Shown here piece by piece: positions 49,294 to 59,102 of a stretch of DNA of 64,000 bases. The notes beneath the pieces are model-generated. The model ran no database searches. It saw only the letters and a program-made list of their open reading frames with translations, and was not told where the DNA came from. The position numbers and the translations under genes were made by a program. Positions within the stretch are counted from its first letter, which is position 1, and each line of letters starts with the position of its first letter. The stretch covers positions 558,001 to 622,000 of the forward strand of contig NZ_NDFH01000003.1 in assembly GCF_002239585.1 (NCBI RefSeq), given 5' to 3'. Source of the DNA: Psychromonas sp. CD1 (GTDB lineage Bacteria > Pseudomonadota > Gammaproteobacteria > Enterobacterales > Psychromonadaceae).

Positions 49294-49443
49294 ATTTAAT
49301 TAGAGTCAGTAAAAAAGCATGCCAATAATTTCTAAATATTCCAGTAAAAAAATTGAAAGTATCCTAAATTTAATTAGAGTCAGTAAAAAAGCATGCCAAT
49401 AATTTCTAAATATTCCAGTAAAAAAATTGAAAGTATCCTAAAT
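49294..49443. repeat. 74-bp tandem duplication at the 5' end of yejL
   Basis: 49294-49369 and 49368-49443 are identical over 76 bases, a period of 74. Each copy contains the yejL start region from ATTTAATTAGAG to the 17th codon. Because 74 is not a multiple of three, the upstream copy is out of frame with the gene. Confidence 0.95.
49319..49402 (+). CDS. 27-codon upstream frame created by duplication (uORF)
   Basis: Starts at the ATG of the upstream duplicate, reads MPIISKYSSKKIESILN, then runs into LIRVSKKACQ and stops at TAA 49400-49402. It overlaps the true yejL start (49393) by 10 bases. Same initiation context as yejL, so it could be translated and affect yejL through coupled re-initiation, or simply be a by-product. 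Confidence 0.4.
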   Translation: MPIISKYSSKKIESILNLIRVSKKACQ

Positions 49444-49617
49444 GAAGTCATGGATGTTCTACACCACAATAATGTTTCTGTTGATTTAAGTTTAATGATT
49501 TTAGGTAATAGCATTACACATATTATTAACAGTCAAGTACCACCACATAAACGCACTGAAATCAGTGATAAATTTGTTAAAGCACTGAGTGCTTCCATTA
49601 ATAAAAAAGATACCTAA
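49393..49617 (+). CDS. yejL: UPF0352 protein YejL
   Basis: 74 residues, standard size. MPIISKYSSKKIESILNEVMDVLHHNN matches the family. Located before yejM with a 5-base gap. Its 5' end, with the start codon and the first 16 codons, is duplicated 74 bases upstream. Function unknown; commonly neighbours yejM and yejK. Confidence 0.92.
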   Translation: MPIISKYSSKKIESILNEVMDVLHHNNVSVDLSLMILGNSITHIINSQVPPHKRTEISDKFVKALSASINKKDT

Positions 49618-49622
49618 ATAAT

Positions 49623-51410
49623 ATGGTTGAAACTGGTAATAAATTTCATGATAACGTATCCCGATTACTAAGTTGGGCACATTGGTTTACTTTTTTCAAC
49701 TTGATCCTCGTGACATTGATAAGCCTACGCTATGTAAAATACGCAGGTTTACCTCATTCAGGTTTAGGTATCGCTTACCAATTTATCAGTTTAATCGGCC
49801 ATACTAGTTTTTTAAGTGCCATTATTTTCACTCTTATATTATTCCCACTTAGCTTTGTTATCCCTTGGCCTCGCGTATATCGTATTATGGCGATTGGCAT
49901 TGCAACCACTGCGGTCACCTTTTTAATTATTGATACACAAATATTTAAACTTTATAACTTTCATTTAAATCCTCTTATTTGGCAGTTCTTACAACGGCCA
50001 GAGCAAGTAGAACAAATATATTCCATCAATTTACATTATATTTCAATCCCTATTATTCTGGCGATAGAGATCGCATTTTCTTTTCTCATTCGTCGAAAAT
50101 CACGTCGATTACAAGCAAAAACTATTGCCAAACCCATTGCCATTTTCCTATTTACTACGTTTATTATTAGTCATTTAACCTATATTTGGGCCGATGCAAC
50201 ACAATATCGTCCTATTACCCAGTTAAAATCAATTTATCCACTTTCCTACCCAATGACCGCTCGTTCTTTTTTGAAAAGACAAGGCTGGTTATCAAATGAT
50301 AAATTACAAAACCGCATGAACCAAGATGACGAAGCTAAAAGCTATGAATTGCAATATCCTCTTTCGCCTTTAACCTTTAAAGAGACAGGGCAAACACAAA
50401 ATGTATTACTCATTGCAGTGGAATCATTACGTGCCGATATGCTAAACAAAAAAAATATGCCATTTACGTACAAGCTCACTGAACAAGGACTTAATTTTAC
50501 CAATCATTTTAGTGGTGCTAATAATCGAGCCCAAGGAATATTCAGTCTGTTTTATGCTTTACCTAATCGCTATTGGACAGAAATAACTCTCAATTATATC
50601 TCACCGATACTGATAGAAAGTTTAGATAACAACGGTTACTCTTTTGGACTGTTTTCTAGTATTGGTTTTTTACACCCCGAATTTTCACAAAGTGCGTTTA
50701 GTAAGTTAGACAATAACCGTTTGCAAAAATATGCGCATTTAAAAAATAATCAAACAAGTGTTAGGCAATGGGAAAACAAAATATCTCAAACAAAGATTAA
50801 AAATAAATGGTTTGATTTCATATACTTAGCCCAAGAAAATGGGGCGTCTCTAGATCATGATTCTATTCTATCTTTAACAGCACAAGGACAAAAGCTACAA
50901 CGTTACCAAGCTCAAGTTTTAAAAATAGATACGTATATAAAAACAATCATTAATACATTAAAAAGACAAAAACTATATAATAATACCATTGTGCTAATTA
51001 CAGGTACTCACGGCGCAACCTTTGAAAAATCATCGAGCCCCGCTGCAAGTATCAGCAATGCACATGTTCCATTACTCATTTTATGGCCAGGGAAAGAAAA
51101 AAAAGAAATTTCTCGTTTTACCAGCCATGTCGATATCGTACCCACATTGATGATTGAACTACTCGGCAATCAAGATGATCCTTCTTTATACAGTAGTGGG
51201 CAAAGTTTATTTAACTCACAATCTCGCCGCTATTTATTATCTGGTGATTTCAAAAACTATGTCATTTATGAAAAAGATAAAATTACACAATTCTCAATGA
51301 ACGGAAAAATAAGCTCCATTAATTGGCAAGGACAAACATTAAATAATGACGAATTTGATATCACATTATTAATTGATGTTCTGTCTAAAGTGCGCCGATT
51401 TAATAAGTAA
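49623..51410 (+). CDS. yejM: inner-membrane sulfatase-fold protein YejM (PbgA/LapC)
   Basis: 595 residues. Five membrane helices in the first 190 residues, then a periplasmic arylsulfatase-like domain (NVLLIAVESLRADML, about 262-276; VLITGTHGATFEKSS; HVDIVPTLMIELLG). In E. coli YejM senses LPS in the inner membrane and controls FtsH-dependent turnover of LpxC. The conserved nucleophile position is not a cysteine, as usual for this non-enzymatic branch. Confidence 0.93.
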   Translation: MVETGNKFHDNVSRLLSWAHWFTFFNLILVTLISLRYVKYAGLPHSGLGIAYQFISLIGHTSFLSAIIFTLILFPLSFVIPWPRVYRIMAIGIATTAVTFLIIDTQIFKLYNFHLNPLIWQFLQRPEQVEQIYSINLHYISIPIILAIEIAFSFLIRRKSRRLQAKTIAKPIAIFLFTTFIISHLTYIWADATQYRPITQLKSIYPLSYPMTARSFLKRQGWLSNDKLQNRMNQDDEAKSYELQYPLSPLTFKETGQTQNVLLIAVESLRADMLNKKNMPFTYKLTEQGLNFTNHFSGANNRAQGIFSLFYALPNRYWTEITLNYISPILIESLDNNGYSFGLFSSIGFLHPEFSQSAFSKLDNNRLQKYAHLKNNQTSVRQWENKISQTKIKNKWFDFIYLAQENGASLDHDSILSLTAQGQKLQRYQAQVLKIDTYIKTIINTLKRQKLYNNTIVLITGTHGATFEKSSSPAASISNAHVPLLILWPGKEKKEISRFTSHVDIVPTLMIELLGNQDDPSLYSSGQSLFNSQSRRYLLSGDFKNYVIYEKDKITQFSMNGKISSINWQGQTLNNDEFDITLLIDVLSKVRRFNK

Positions 51411-51976
51411 TGGGTCATCCACCTATCAAAGTAAAGCAAAATAGGTAGAAAGGCTTCCAATACAAATTACCTCTATTGAATTGAAATAATCTTGAGTTTG
51501 TTATATTATTGTTTTTAAAGTTAATTTAGGTTGTTTTGTTTGAGGTGATGTAACATTTTTATAAAAATGATTATTTTCCACTACGACAATGTGACTTAAT
51601 AGTGACTTTTTCGTTAGGCGTTGTTATGTGACTAAAAAATAAATAAAAAAGGCTAGTGTTAATATGTTGGCGTTATGTTAATGGTTTGTGTTGCTTCTCA
51701 TAACGCTTAATTTGGTTAGCGTACAAATATTTCTATGTTTATTTTCTGATATTATCGGTACATAATTTTACCCTAATTTAGTAGGAATATTCCTTAGTAT
51801 TGTGTTACTTGTACTTATTTTCTGTTGGAAGCTACTTATGTTTAGAATTCAAAGTAAAAATATTAAAACAGGCATTTTAGACACAAGGCTTCTTCGATAT
51901 TAAAGAAGAGAAGTCTTGAACATGAGATTAGGTGGAAAGGTAAGTCGTGCGATGTTACCTTTCCTTTTGTTCGGTG
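51411..51976. other. 566-base gap between convergent yejM and rnb, possible small RNA
   Basis: No substantial gene. AT-rich, with GCGTTATG (51670-51677) pairing with CATAACGC (51699-51706), a 21-codon frame at 51838-51903 preceded by TTGGAAG, an imperfect hairpin at 51884-51918, and a good plus-strand terminator at 51934-51968. The terminator is more than 500 bases from yejM, so a separate small transcript is possible. Confidence 0.4.
51934..51968 (+). terminator. plus-strand intrinsic terminator with no annotated gene before it
   Basis: GGAAAGGTAA-(11 bases)-TTACCTTTCC then TTTTGTT. The T-run is on the plus strand only, so it does not serve rnb, which is transcribed from the other strand. 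Confidence 0.6.
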
Positions 51977-53938
51977 TTAAAGGGGAAGAGTAAGTGGCTT
52001 TGCTAGTTTTCCGATAAGTTGCCCACTATCTGTTTTAACGTTATGTAAAATGACATCAATAATGTCACCAAGTTGTAATTCTGTTTGCCCTGAAATGAAG
52101 ACTTTACCTTGTTCACGGTTACAGTCGATTTGTTTTGCATCTTGGGTGTCTAAGCAAAGTAAACTGCAAGGCAGGAAGAATGTCGCCCCATTTTCTTGTA
52201 TGCGCACTCGGATTCCCGCTTTGATAACATCAAAAATTTCAGCTTTATATTGCCACTTTGATTTAACTTGTTCGTTAAAGTATTGTCCGTAGAGATGATT
52301 ATTGACATCTCTTTCTGCAAGACGTTGTGCTTTACGAATATCATTAAATAAAGACCCAATATTTTCATCTATGACGACATTATCATGCTGTAATAGAATT
52401 GATTTAATCAATCTGTGATTGAGTAAATCACCGTATTTTCGAATAGGTGATGTCCATGTCGCATAGTGGGCAACGCCCATTGTGAAATGCGCTTCTGGCG
52501 TGTTTTTACAATCTGCATAGGTTAATAATTTACGCATACAATGTTCGAGGTAATGATTATTAAGTAATGCGACTTGTTGGCGCATATGAGTGTATCCATG
52601 GAGAGTGGCTAATGTTTTAGCATCACTTGTAATACCGTATTCGTGTAATAATGTAACGGCTTTTTCTAAACGATCACTGGCAAGGCCCGAATGGGTGTTA
52701 AAAACACCTTGTTGTTTATATTTAGCTAAAAAATCACCAACAAAAATGTTGGCCGCGATCATTGATTCTTCAACGAGGCGATTTGCGCTTCGTCTTGGCT
52801 CACAAATGATTTCGGAAACCGCGCCTTTGTTATTAAGCTTTAAAAGGTAGTCGGGTTGACTTTTGAAAACTACATTATGTAATGTTCTCCACTGTAAACG
52901 TTTGCTTGTTGCTTTATTTAAAAGGTGTAATTGTTTTGCCAATGTAGGATCTGGTTGCCAAAGTGCATTATCATTTTCTAAATAGTCAGAAACATCGTTA
53001 TAATTTAAGCGATAATGGGATGCTATCCAAGCGCCAAAAAGAGTACCTTCACCGATTATTTCACCGTGTTTATTGATGTGTAATTGGCAACAAAGTGTCG
53101 CACGTTTTTCACCTTCTTTTAAAGAGCATAAGCTGTCACTCAGTTCTCTTGGGAGCATCGGCACGTTAAAGTTGGGTAAATATAAGGTAAAAGCACGTTT
53201 TTTAGCTTCGATATCGATTGCACTTCCTGCGTTAACATAAGCGGAGGGATCTGCAATTGCAATACTTAATATCCAGCCTTGATCGGTTTCTTCAATATAA
53301 ATGGCATCGTCCATATCTTGTGTATTTAGACCATCAATGGTAAAAAAAGGTAAGTCAGTGAGATCCTTACGGGGGAGTTGCTTATCTATTATCGAGACGC
53401 TATGCTCAAATTCAGGCGCTTCACAAGGTAGATTATATGTTGCAGCTGCAATCAAACGGTACGCAAAAGGGTCGTTTACATCCGCGATTTTTTCGATGAC
53501 TTCGATTAAAAACCCATTCTCTTGTAAAGCATGTTTAAGTAGTTTTACTTTTATCCAATCGCCATTTTGATAGCCTTGTGCGCTAAGTTTTTGGCCTCCT
53601 TGTATTTTAAAAAAGCCTTTGATCAGCGGATTTTTTGCTTGGATAGATATTTTCTTTTCTTTAATCAGCAGCTTTGCAATAAAAATGTCGGTGATGGTTT
53701 TTTTTAGTTGAACTGGTTCTGCAGTCGACTTATCTCCGGTGCTACGGATCAATGCAATAATCTGATCGCCATGTAGTACCTTTTTCATTTCTTGCGGAGG
53801 TATAAAAAAACGTTTTCCTTTATCTGTTTCTAAAAAACCGTAACCACGATCTGTTGCTTTTACTATTCCTTGACGTTTTGGGATATCTTTTTGGATCTGT
53901 TCTTTTAATTGACTAAGCAACGCATTATTTTGAAACAT
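51977..53938 (-). CDS. rnb: exoribonuclease II (RNase II)
   Basis: 653 residues from the ATG at 53938 (MFQNNALLSQLKEQ, matching the E. coli start); a frame 14 codons longer exists but is not conserved. N-terminal cold-shock domains (GIVKATDRGYGFLETD), catalytic RNB domain with TIDGLNTQDMDDAIYI (Mg-binding aspartates), and a C-terminal S1 domain. Processive 3'-5' degradation of single-stranded RNA. Confidence 0.94.
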   Translation of the reverse strand: MFQNNALLSQLKEQIQKDIPKRQGIVKATDRGYGFLETDKGKRFFIPPQEMKKVLHGDQIIALIRSTGDKSTAEPVQLKKTITDIFIAKLLIKEKKISIQAKNPLIKGFFKIQGGQKLSAQGYQNGDWIKVKLLKHALQENGFLIEVIEKIADVNDPFAYRLIAAATYNLPCEAPEFEHSVSIIDKQLPRKDLTDLPFFTIDGLNTQDMDDAIYIEETDQGWILSIAIADPSAYVNAGSAIDIEAKKRAFTLYLPNFNVPMLPRELSDSLCSLKEGEKRATLCCQLHINKHGEIIGEGTLFGAWIASHYRLNYNDVSDYLENDNALWQPDPTLAKQLHLLNKATSKRLQWRTLHNVVFKSQPDYLLKLNNKGAVSEIICEPRRSANRLVEESMIAANIFVGDFLAKYKQQGVFNTHSGLASDRLEKAVTLLHEYGITSDAKTLATLHGYTHMRQQVALLNNHYLEHCMRKLLTYADCKNTPEAHFTMGVAHYATWTSPIRKYGDLLNHRLIKSILLQHDNVVIDENIGSLFNDIRKAQRLAERDVNNHLYGQYFNEQVKSKWQYKAEIFDVIKAGIRVRIQENGATFFLPCSLLCLDTQDAKQIDCNREQGKVFISGQTELQLGDIIDVILHNVKTDSGQLIGKLAKPLTLPL

Positions 53939-54097
53939 AGAGTAAGACCTTAAGGCATATAAACTTTGATGAATAGTCAATATAAAGACTTCTTTACTTT
54001 AATTAAAGGGGCTGACCTGTAAAAAATGTAAAATTTTAAAATAATTTTAAAAGAGCTTGGCTTTTTGGGTAAATATATTTAAAATGCGCTTCGTTCT

Positions 54098-54188
54098 GGA
54101 GGGGTGGCAGAGCGGCTGAATGCACTGGTCTTGAAAACCTGCGAGGGTTTGTAGCCCTCCTAGAGTTAAAATCTCTATCTCACCGCCA
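54098..54188 (+). tRNA. tRNA-Ser (anticodon UGA), structurally irregular
   Basis: Cloverleaf of 91 bases with long variable arm (GAGGG/CCCTC), anticodon loop CTTGAAA, D arm GCA/TGC and encoded CCA. Irregularities: acceptor pair 3-70 is A-A, anticodon-stem pair 28-42 is T-T, and the T loop is TTAAAAT in place of TTC. A terminator follows 12 bases later. It may be functional but weak, or a decaying copy. Confidence 0.75.
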
Positions 54189-54200
54189 CATTCTATAGAT

Positions 54201-54227
54201 AACCCGCTGATTTCAGCAGGTTTTTTC
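54201..54227 (+). terminator. terminator after tRNA-Ser
   Basis: CCGCTGA-TT-TCAGCAGG followed by TTTTTTC, placed 12 bases after the tRNA. Confidence 0.85.
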
Positions 54228-54228
54228 T

Positions 54229-54695
54229 TGTCTGTGATACTATAAATCATTTGATTGTTAGCGCTCATTGCTCGTAACTAAGCAATTATTTCGTTGTTTA
54301 GTCGTGTTTAGTTTTATCATTTTCTAATACGAACATCAATATAATCTATAAATAGCGCAATCTTTAAAATCAGCCTCAAACGTTGCTTTTATTTGATAGG
54401 ACTAGGGAACACTAATAAAACGCTTCAAAGACCCTTAAGGGGTGTTTCTGATAGCTCTATGCTTATTTAATGTTGTTTGGTAAGTTTTAGCTTGTTCAGT
54501 CGTTAAATATTGGTCTATTTCTTTTCTTAGTAAATTACCCGCTGCTTTTTTTTGTGCTTCTAATTCCAAATGTAAATTCACGGGTTTTAATAAATCTTGC
54601 TCAAGTCCTGATTTTTTAAAATTAATTATTAAAATAAATTTAAAAAAGTAATCAATATTAGAGACGATAATATCGTCATATTATAGGGATAAGAA
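54229..54695. other. gap between tRNA-Ser and the ABC transporter
   Basis: Contains the coding remnant described below (54435-54620). The rest is AT-rich; the right end holds a weak ribosome site (TAGGGATAAGAA) for the transporter gene. Confidence 0.4.
54435..54620 (-). pseudogene. C-terminal coding remnant of an unidentified gene
   Basis: A minus-strand frame of about 60 codons ending at TAA 54435-54437 reads SGLEQDLLKPVNLHLELEAQ and LLRKEIDQYLTTEQAKTYQT. It has helical, protein-like composition and no start codon; the frame stays open without a Met to about 54680. The piece looks like the end of a gene cut off beside the tRNA. Family not recognised. Confidence 0.4.
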
Positions 54696-56405
54696 ATGTC
54701 TTTATTGGAAATAAAAAACCTTTGCATTGAATACCCATCTCGACATGGCGTCCATCACGCAATTACCTCTCTCACTCTCAATATCGAACGAGGCGAAATT
54801 GTTGGTGTTGTTGGTGAATCGGGGGCAGGTAAATCGACCATCGGTAATGCCGTAATTGATCTCCTTAGCCCTCCTGGCATTATTTCTAGTGGAGAAATTT
54901 ATTTAAACGGAGAAAAAATATCGGGCTTAAATAATAAGGAGATGCGCAAAATACGTGGCTCAAAAATTGGCTTTATCTTTCAAGATCCGATGACATCATT
55001 AAACCCCCTCTTTACAATTGAAAAACAACTCACCGAAACTATTCTTGCTAATCTAGATGTCACCAAAGAAGAAGCTTATACACGTTCTATTTCGCTTTTA
55101 GAACAAGTCGGTATTAGTGAGCCCAAACTACGTATTAAACAATACCCACATCAATTTTCAGGAGGTATGCGCCAACGTGTAGTCATTGCTATTGCACTTT
55201 CTGCTGAACCTGAGCTTATCATTGCTGATGAGCCAACCACTGCACTTGACGTTTCTATCCAAGATCAAATATTAACGTTGATCCGTAATTTATGTATTGA
55301 TAAAAATGTAGGCTGTATGCTAGTTACCCACGATATGGGGGTGGTATCCAATATCACCGATAAAATAGCGGTGATGTACAAAGGCGAATTAGTTGAGTTT
55401 GGTAACACCAAAGAAGTACTTGACAATCCTGCTCATGACTACACACGTAGTCTGATTTCAGCAGTACCTCGCTCTGATGTTAAGCAACATCGCTTTCCTT
55501 TAGTCAGCTATATTGAAGATGCGGAGCCACTCCCAGAGCTAGATATTAAAACACACTGGTTAGGTCAAAGTGAAACGCAACGAGAATACAACGGCGCTCT
55601 ACTTAATGTGGATAATATCAGCCTACGATTTTTAACTAAAGATTCTTTTTTTGCTAGTCGTCGTGAATATGTACAAGCATCAAATCAGGTCAGCTTTCAT
55701 ATCAAAGAAGGTGAAACCTTTGGTTTAGTCGGTGAATCCGGCTCGGGGAAATCGACCATTGCACGCATTATCGCAGGTTTATATACTCCTGATGAGGGAA
55801 ATATTACTTTTGAGGGAATTAACTTAAGCGCATTAAAATCAGAGTCTGAACGGCGTCCTTTTCGTCGCCAAATGCAAATGATATTTCAAAATCCTTATAC
55901 ATCAATGAACCCGCGTATGAAAATTTTTAATATTATTGCCGAGCCTATCCGATTTCATAAGCTTGCAGCAAGTGAAGCACAAGTACGACAGATAGTGCAC
56001 GATTTATTAGATCATGTCGGATTAGGACGACTAGCAGGCCTAAAGTATCCTCATGAATTTTCAGGTGGACAACGCCAACGAGTTTCCATTGCACGTGCAC
56101 TCGCCACCCGCCCCCGCTTACTCATTTGTGATGAACCAACATCTGCACTGGATGTATCTGTACAAGCACAAATTTTAAACCTGCTTAAAGACTTACAAGA
56201 AGAGCTAAATCTAACGATGTTATTTATTAGTCATGACTTACCCGTGATCCGCCAAATGTGTGATCGAGTCGGTGTTATGCAAAAAGGTACTCTCTTAGAG
56301 GTCGCTGAAACCGAGCAATTATTTAATCAGCCAGCACACCCCTACAGCCAGCATTTAATCTCTTTAATGCCTGTATTTAAAGGACTTAAAATAAATCAAA
56401 AATAA
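54696..56405 (+). CDS. fused double ATPase of a peptide/oligopeptide ABC transporter (DppD-DppF type)
   Basis: 569 residues with two complete ABC domains. First: GESGAGKST (40-48), [21 protein letters not shown]. Second, from about 300: [36 protein letters not shown]. The usual oligopeptide-family C-terminal extensions are present ([13 protein letters not shown] and [13 protein letters not shown]). First gene of the set ATPase - binding protein - two permeases. Such fusions occur in Yej-type and glutathione-type importers as well, so the substrate is open. Confidence 0.9.
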   Translation: MSLLEIKNLCIEYPSRHGVHHAITSLTLNIERGEIVGVVGESGAGKSTIGNAVIDLLSPPGIISSGEIYLNGEKISGLNNKEMRKIRGSKIGFIFQDPMTSLNPLFTIEKQLTETILANLDVTKEEAYTRSISLLEQVGISEPKLRIKQYPHQFSGGMRQRVVIAIALSAEPELIIADEPTTALDVSIQDQILTLIRNLCIDKNVGCMLVTHDMGVVSNITDKIAVMYKGELVEFGNTKEVLDNPAHDYTRSLISAVPRSDVKQHRFPLVSYIEDAEPLPELDIKTHWLGQSETQREYNGALLNVDNISLRFLTKDSFFASRREYVQASNQVSFHIKEGETFGLVGESGSGKSTIARIIAGLYTPDEGNITFEGINLSALKSESERRPFRRQMQMIFQNPYTSMNPRMKIFNIIAEPIRFHKLAASEAQVRQIVHDLLDHVGLGRLAGLKYPHEFSGGQRQRVSIARALATRPRLLICDEPTSALDVSVQAQILNLLKDLQEELNLTMLFISHDLPVIRQMCDRVGVMQKGTLLEVAETEQLFNQPAHPYSQHLISLMPVFKGLKINQK

Positions 56406-56494
56406 GACAAAAACCATTGAAATATGAATGCCTTGCGCATTATATTTTATATCAACTCAAGAATAAGGGTATTTTCCCTGTAAAGGAGCTATTG

Positions 56495-58045
56495 ATGAAT
56501 TGTTTGAAAATGAAAATTGCTATTGCCGTACTTGCTGCGGGGGTCAGTTTTTCTAGCGTCGCCGCGGAAATAACCGTCGCTTACGATGCAGATCCTGTAT
56601 CACTTGATCCACATGAACAAATATCAAGTGGAACATTGCAAATGTCTCATCTGCTTTTTGATCCACTTATTCGTTACGATAACAACTTTAAGCTCGAAGC
56701 TCGATTAGCAACATCTTGGGAGCGTATTAATAATACTACCTACCGTTTCCACCTGCGCAAAGGAGTAAAATTTCATTCGGGCAATTTATTAACCGTCGAT
56801 GATGTTATCTGGACTTTTGATAGACTACGTAATTCAATAGATTTTAAAGCTATTTATGCACCCTTTAAAGAAATGATTAAAATTGACGATTACACGTTCG
56901 ATATTATTTCCTATAAGCCTTTCCCTTTAGTATTACAAACGGCAACCTATATTTTCCCTATGGACAAAAAATTCTATACGGGACAATTTAATGGTAAAAG
57001 TAAAAGCTTAATTGTTAAAAATGGTCGTTCTTTTGCATCAACACATGTATCAGGAACCGGTCCATTTATTGTAACTTTTCGTGAACAAGGCGTAAAAGTT
57101 GTGTTTGAACGCTTTAATGATTACTGGGATAAAAGCTCACCGGGAAATGTTGATAAATTAACGCTTGTACCTATTAAAGAAAATGCTACACGTGTCGCGG
57201 CGCTACTTTCTGGTGATGTTGATCTTATCCAACCGGTTGGGCCAAATGATCAAAAAAGAGTTAGCACAACTAAAGGGATAAAATTAGTTACACTACAAAG
57301 TAATCGAATACTTACATTCCAATTAAATCAAAAAAGTAACCCTGCCTTACGAGATGTTCGAGTTCGCCAAGCGATTGTTTATGCAATTAATAATACGGGT
57401 ATCGTTAAAAAAATAATGAAAGGTTTTGCTACCGTTGCAGCACAACAAAGTCCCGAAGGCTATGTTGGTCACAATGAAACATTAGTGCCACGTTATGATC
57501 TTAAAAAAGCAAAACAATTAATGATTGATGCAGGTTACAAAGATGGCTTTAAACTAACCATGTTAGCCCCTAATAATCGCTATGTTAATGATGCGAAAAT
57601 TGCACAAGCAGTTGCCTCTATGTTGGCAAAAATTGGCATTAAAGTAGATCTTAAGACAGTGCCAAAAGCACAATACTGGCCTGCATTTGATACCTGCTCT
57701 GCAGATATGATGATGGTTGGTTGGCAGTCAGATACCGAAGATTCGGCTAATTTCACTGAATTTTTAACCATGACACGTAATGAAAAAACGGGAAAAGGAG
57801 CCTATAACTGTGGTTATTATTCGAATCCTGAAGTCGATAAATTAGTAAACGATGCTGGATCAGAAACCAATCCAGATACACGAGCAAAAATGCTTCAAAA
57901 AGTAGAACGTATCCTTTATGACGATGCTGCGTTTGTACCTTTACATTGGCAAAATATAGCTTGGGGAGCAAAATCAAATATTGGGATAAAAGATATTGTT
58001 ACATCTACAAATCTTCCTTTCTTCGGTGATTTAATCGTCAAATAA
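56495..58045 (+). CDS. family 5 solute-binding protein of the ABC transporter
   Basis: 516 residues from the ATG at 56495, which follows AAAGGAGCTATTG; the longer frame upstream has no signal peptide. Signal peptide MNCLKMKIAIAV ... SSVAA. Family 5 signatures: SLDPHEQ, RFHLRKGVKFHSGNLLTVDDV, RVRQAIVYAINNTGIV, and the C-terminal FVPLHWQNIAWG. Binds a peptide or similar substrate in the periplasm. An AT-AACAAGCCC hairpin follows the stop. Confidence 0.92.
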   Translation: MNCLKMKIAIAVLAAGVSFSSVAAEITVAYDADPVSLDPHEQISSGTLQMSHLLFDPLIRYDNNFKLEARLATSWERINNTTYRFHLRKGVKFHSGNLLTVDDVIWTFDRLRNSIDFKAIYAPFKEMIKIDDYTFDIISYKPFPLVLQTATYIFPMDKKFYTGQFNGKSKSLIVKNGRSFASTHVSGTGPFIVTFREQGVKVVFERFNDYWDKSSPGNVDKLTLVPIKENATRVAALLSGDVDLIQPVGPNDQKRVSTTKGIKLVTLQSNRILTFQLNQKSNPALRDVRVRQAIVYAINNTGIVKKIMKGFATVAAQQSPEGYVGHNETLVPRYDLKKAKQLMIDAGYKDGFKLTMLAPNNRYVNDAKIAQAVASMLAKIGIKVDLKTVPKAQYWPAFDTCSADMMMVGWQSDTEDSANFTEFLTMTRNEKTGKGAYNCGYYSNPEVDKLVNDAGSETNPDTRAKMLQKVERILYDDAAFVPLHWQNIAWGAKSNIGIKDIVTSTNLPFFGDLIVK

Positions 58046-58066
58046 AAAGAGATTGATTTTCTTTTT

Positions 58067-58096
58067 ATAACAAGCCCTAACAAAAGGGCTTGTTAT
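58067..58096 (+). terminator. hairpin between the binding-protein gene and the permease genes
   Basis: ATAACAAGCCCT-(6)-AGGGCTTGTTAT, 12-bp perfect stem, followed by ATTTTC. Hairpins here often protect the upstream binding-protein mRNA and lower permease expression. Confidence 0.7.
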
Positions 58097-58122
58097 ATTT
58101 TCATAATTTAAAGGAAGTTTAA

Positions 58123-59100
58123 ATGCTAACGTTTTTAGGTCAACGCTTAATACAGGCATTGATTGTTATGTTTGTAATAAGTTTAGTCGCCTTTGCCATT
58201 CAAGATAATCTGGGTGATCCCCTACGTGAAATGGTGGGTCAATCAGTCTCTCTTGCAGAGCGCCAAGCTTTACGTGATGAAATGGGTTTAAATGATCCCT
58301 ATCTCACTAAATATTCACGTTTTATCGTTAATGCACTGCATGGTGATTTAGGCACTTCATATTTTTTAAAAAAACCAGTTTTAGACATCATATTAGATAA
58401 ATTACAAGCAACACTTGAATTGGTTTTTGGCGCAGCCTTAATCATCTTGTTTGTCTCTATCCCACTTGGCGTTTACTCTGCTATACACCCTAAAAGTATA
58501 AGCACAAAAATAATAATGACTTTAAGTAGCTTAGGTATTTCCGTGCCCGTATTCTTAACCGCCATCATGTTAATGTATATTTTTTCTATTGAACTTAATT
58601 GGCTCCCTTCTTATGGGCGAGGAGATACTATTAATGTTTGGGGATGGGAAACGGGATTTCTCACTAAAGATGGGTTGTTACACCTTATTCTTCCTTGTAT
58701 TTCTCTGGCATCTATTATGCTACCTCTATTCATTCGCTTAGTGCGATCTGAAATGCTCGAGGCATTAGGCTCTGAATATGTGAAATTTGCAACCGCAAAA
58801 GGGCTTTCCTTACAGAAGATTTATTACCAACATGCTCTTAAAAATACCATGCTTCCCGTTATTACTGTGGGTGGTGTACAAATAGGTACTATGATTGCTT
58901 ACACTATTTTAACCGAAACTGTTTTCCAATGGCCAGGAACCGGTTTTCTTTTCTTAGATGCCATTAATCGTGTTGATACTCCTGTTATTACCGCTTATGT
59001 TATTTTTGTCGGCTTAATATTTGTTGTTACCAATACTTTTGTTGATCTCTTATATGGTTTGATCAATCCAACCGTTGATATCACAGGAAAAGGAGCCTAA
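58123..59100 (+). CDS. ABC transporter permease, DppB/OppB type
   Basis: 325 residues, six membrane helices. The OppB N-terminal signature DNLGDPLREMVGQSVS and the EAA loop EYVKFATAKGLSLQKIYYQHALKNTMLPV (about 222-250) are present. Ribosome site AAAGGAAGTTTAA. Stops 2 bases before the next permease start, so the pair is coupled. Confidence 0.92.
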   Translation: MLTFLGQRLIQALIVMFVISLVAFAIQDNLGDPLREMVGQSVSLAERQALRDEMGLNDPYLTKYSRFIVNALHGDLGTSYFLKKPVLDIILDKLQATLELVFGAALIILFVSIPLGVYSAIHPKSISTKIIMTLSSLGISVPVFLTAIMLMYIFSIELNWLPSYGRGDTINVWGWETGFLTKDGLLHLILPCISLASIMLPLFIRLVRSEMLEALGSEYVKFATAKGLSLQKIYYQHALKNTMLPVITVGGVQIGTMIAYTILTETVFQWPGTGFLFLDAINRVDTPVITAYVIFVGLIFVVTNTFVDLLYGLINPTVDITGKGA

Positions 59101-59102
59101 AC

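Noticed and set aside
51611-51725. GTTAGGC and GCGTTATG/CATAACGC stretches resembling integron attC core sites
   Set aside because: The paired core sites are not at attC spacing, no long imperfect palindrome of 60-130 bases joins them, and no integrase or cassette gene is near.
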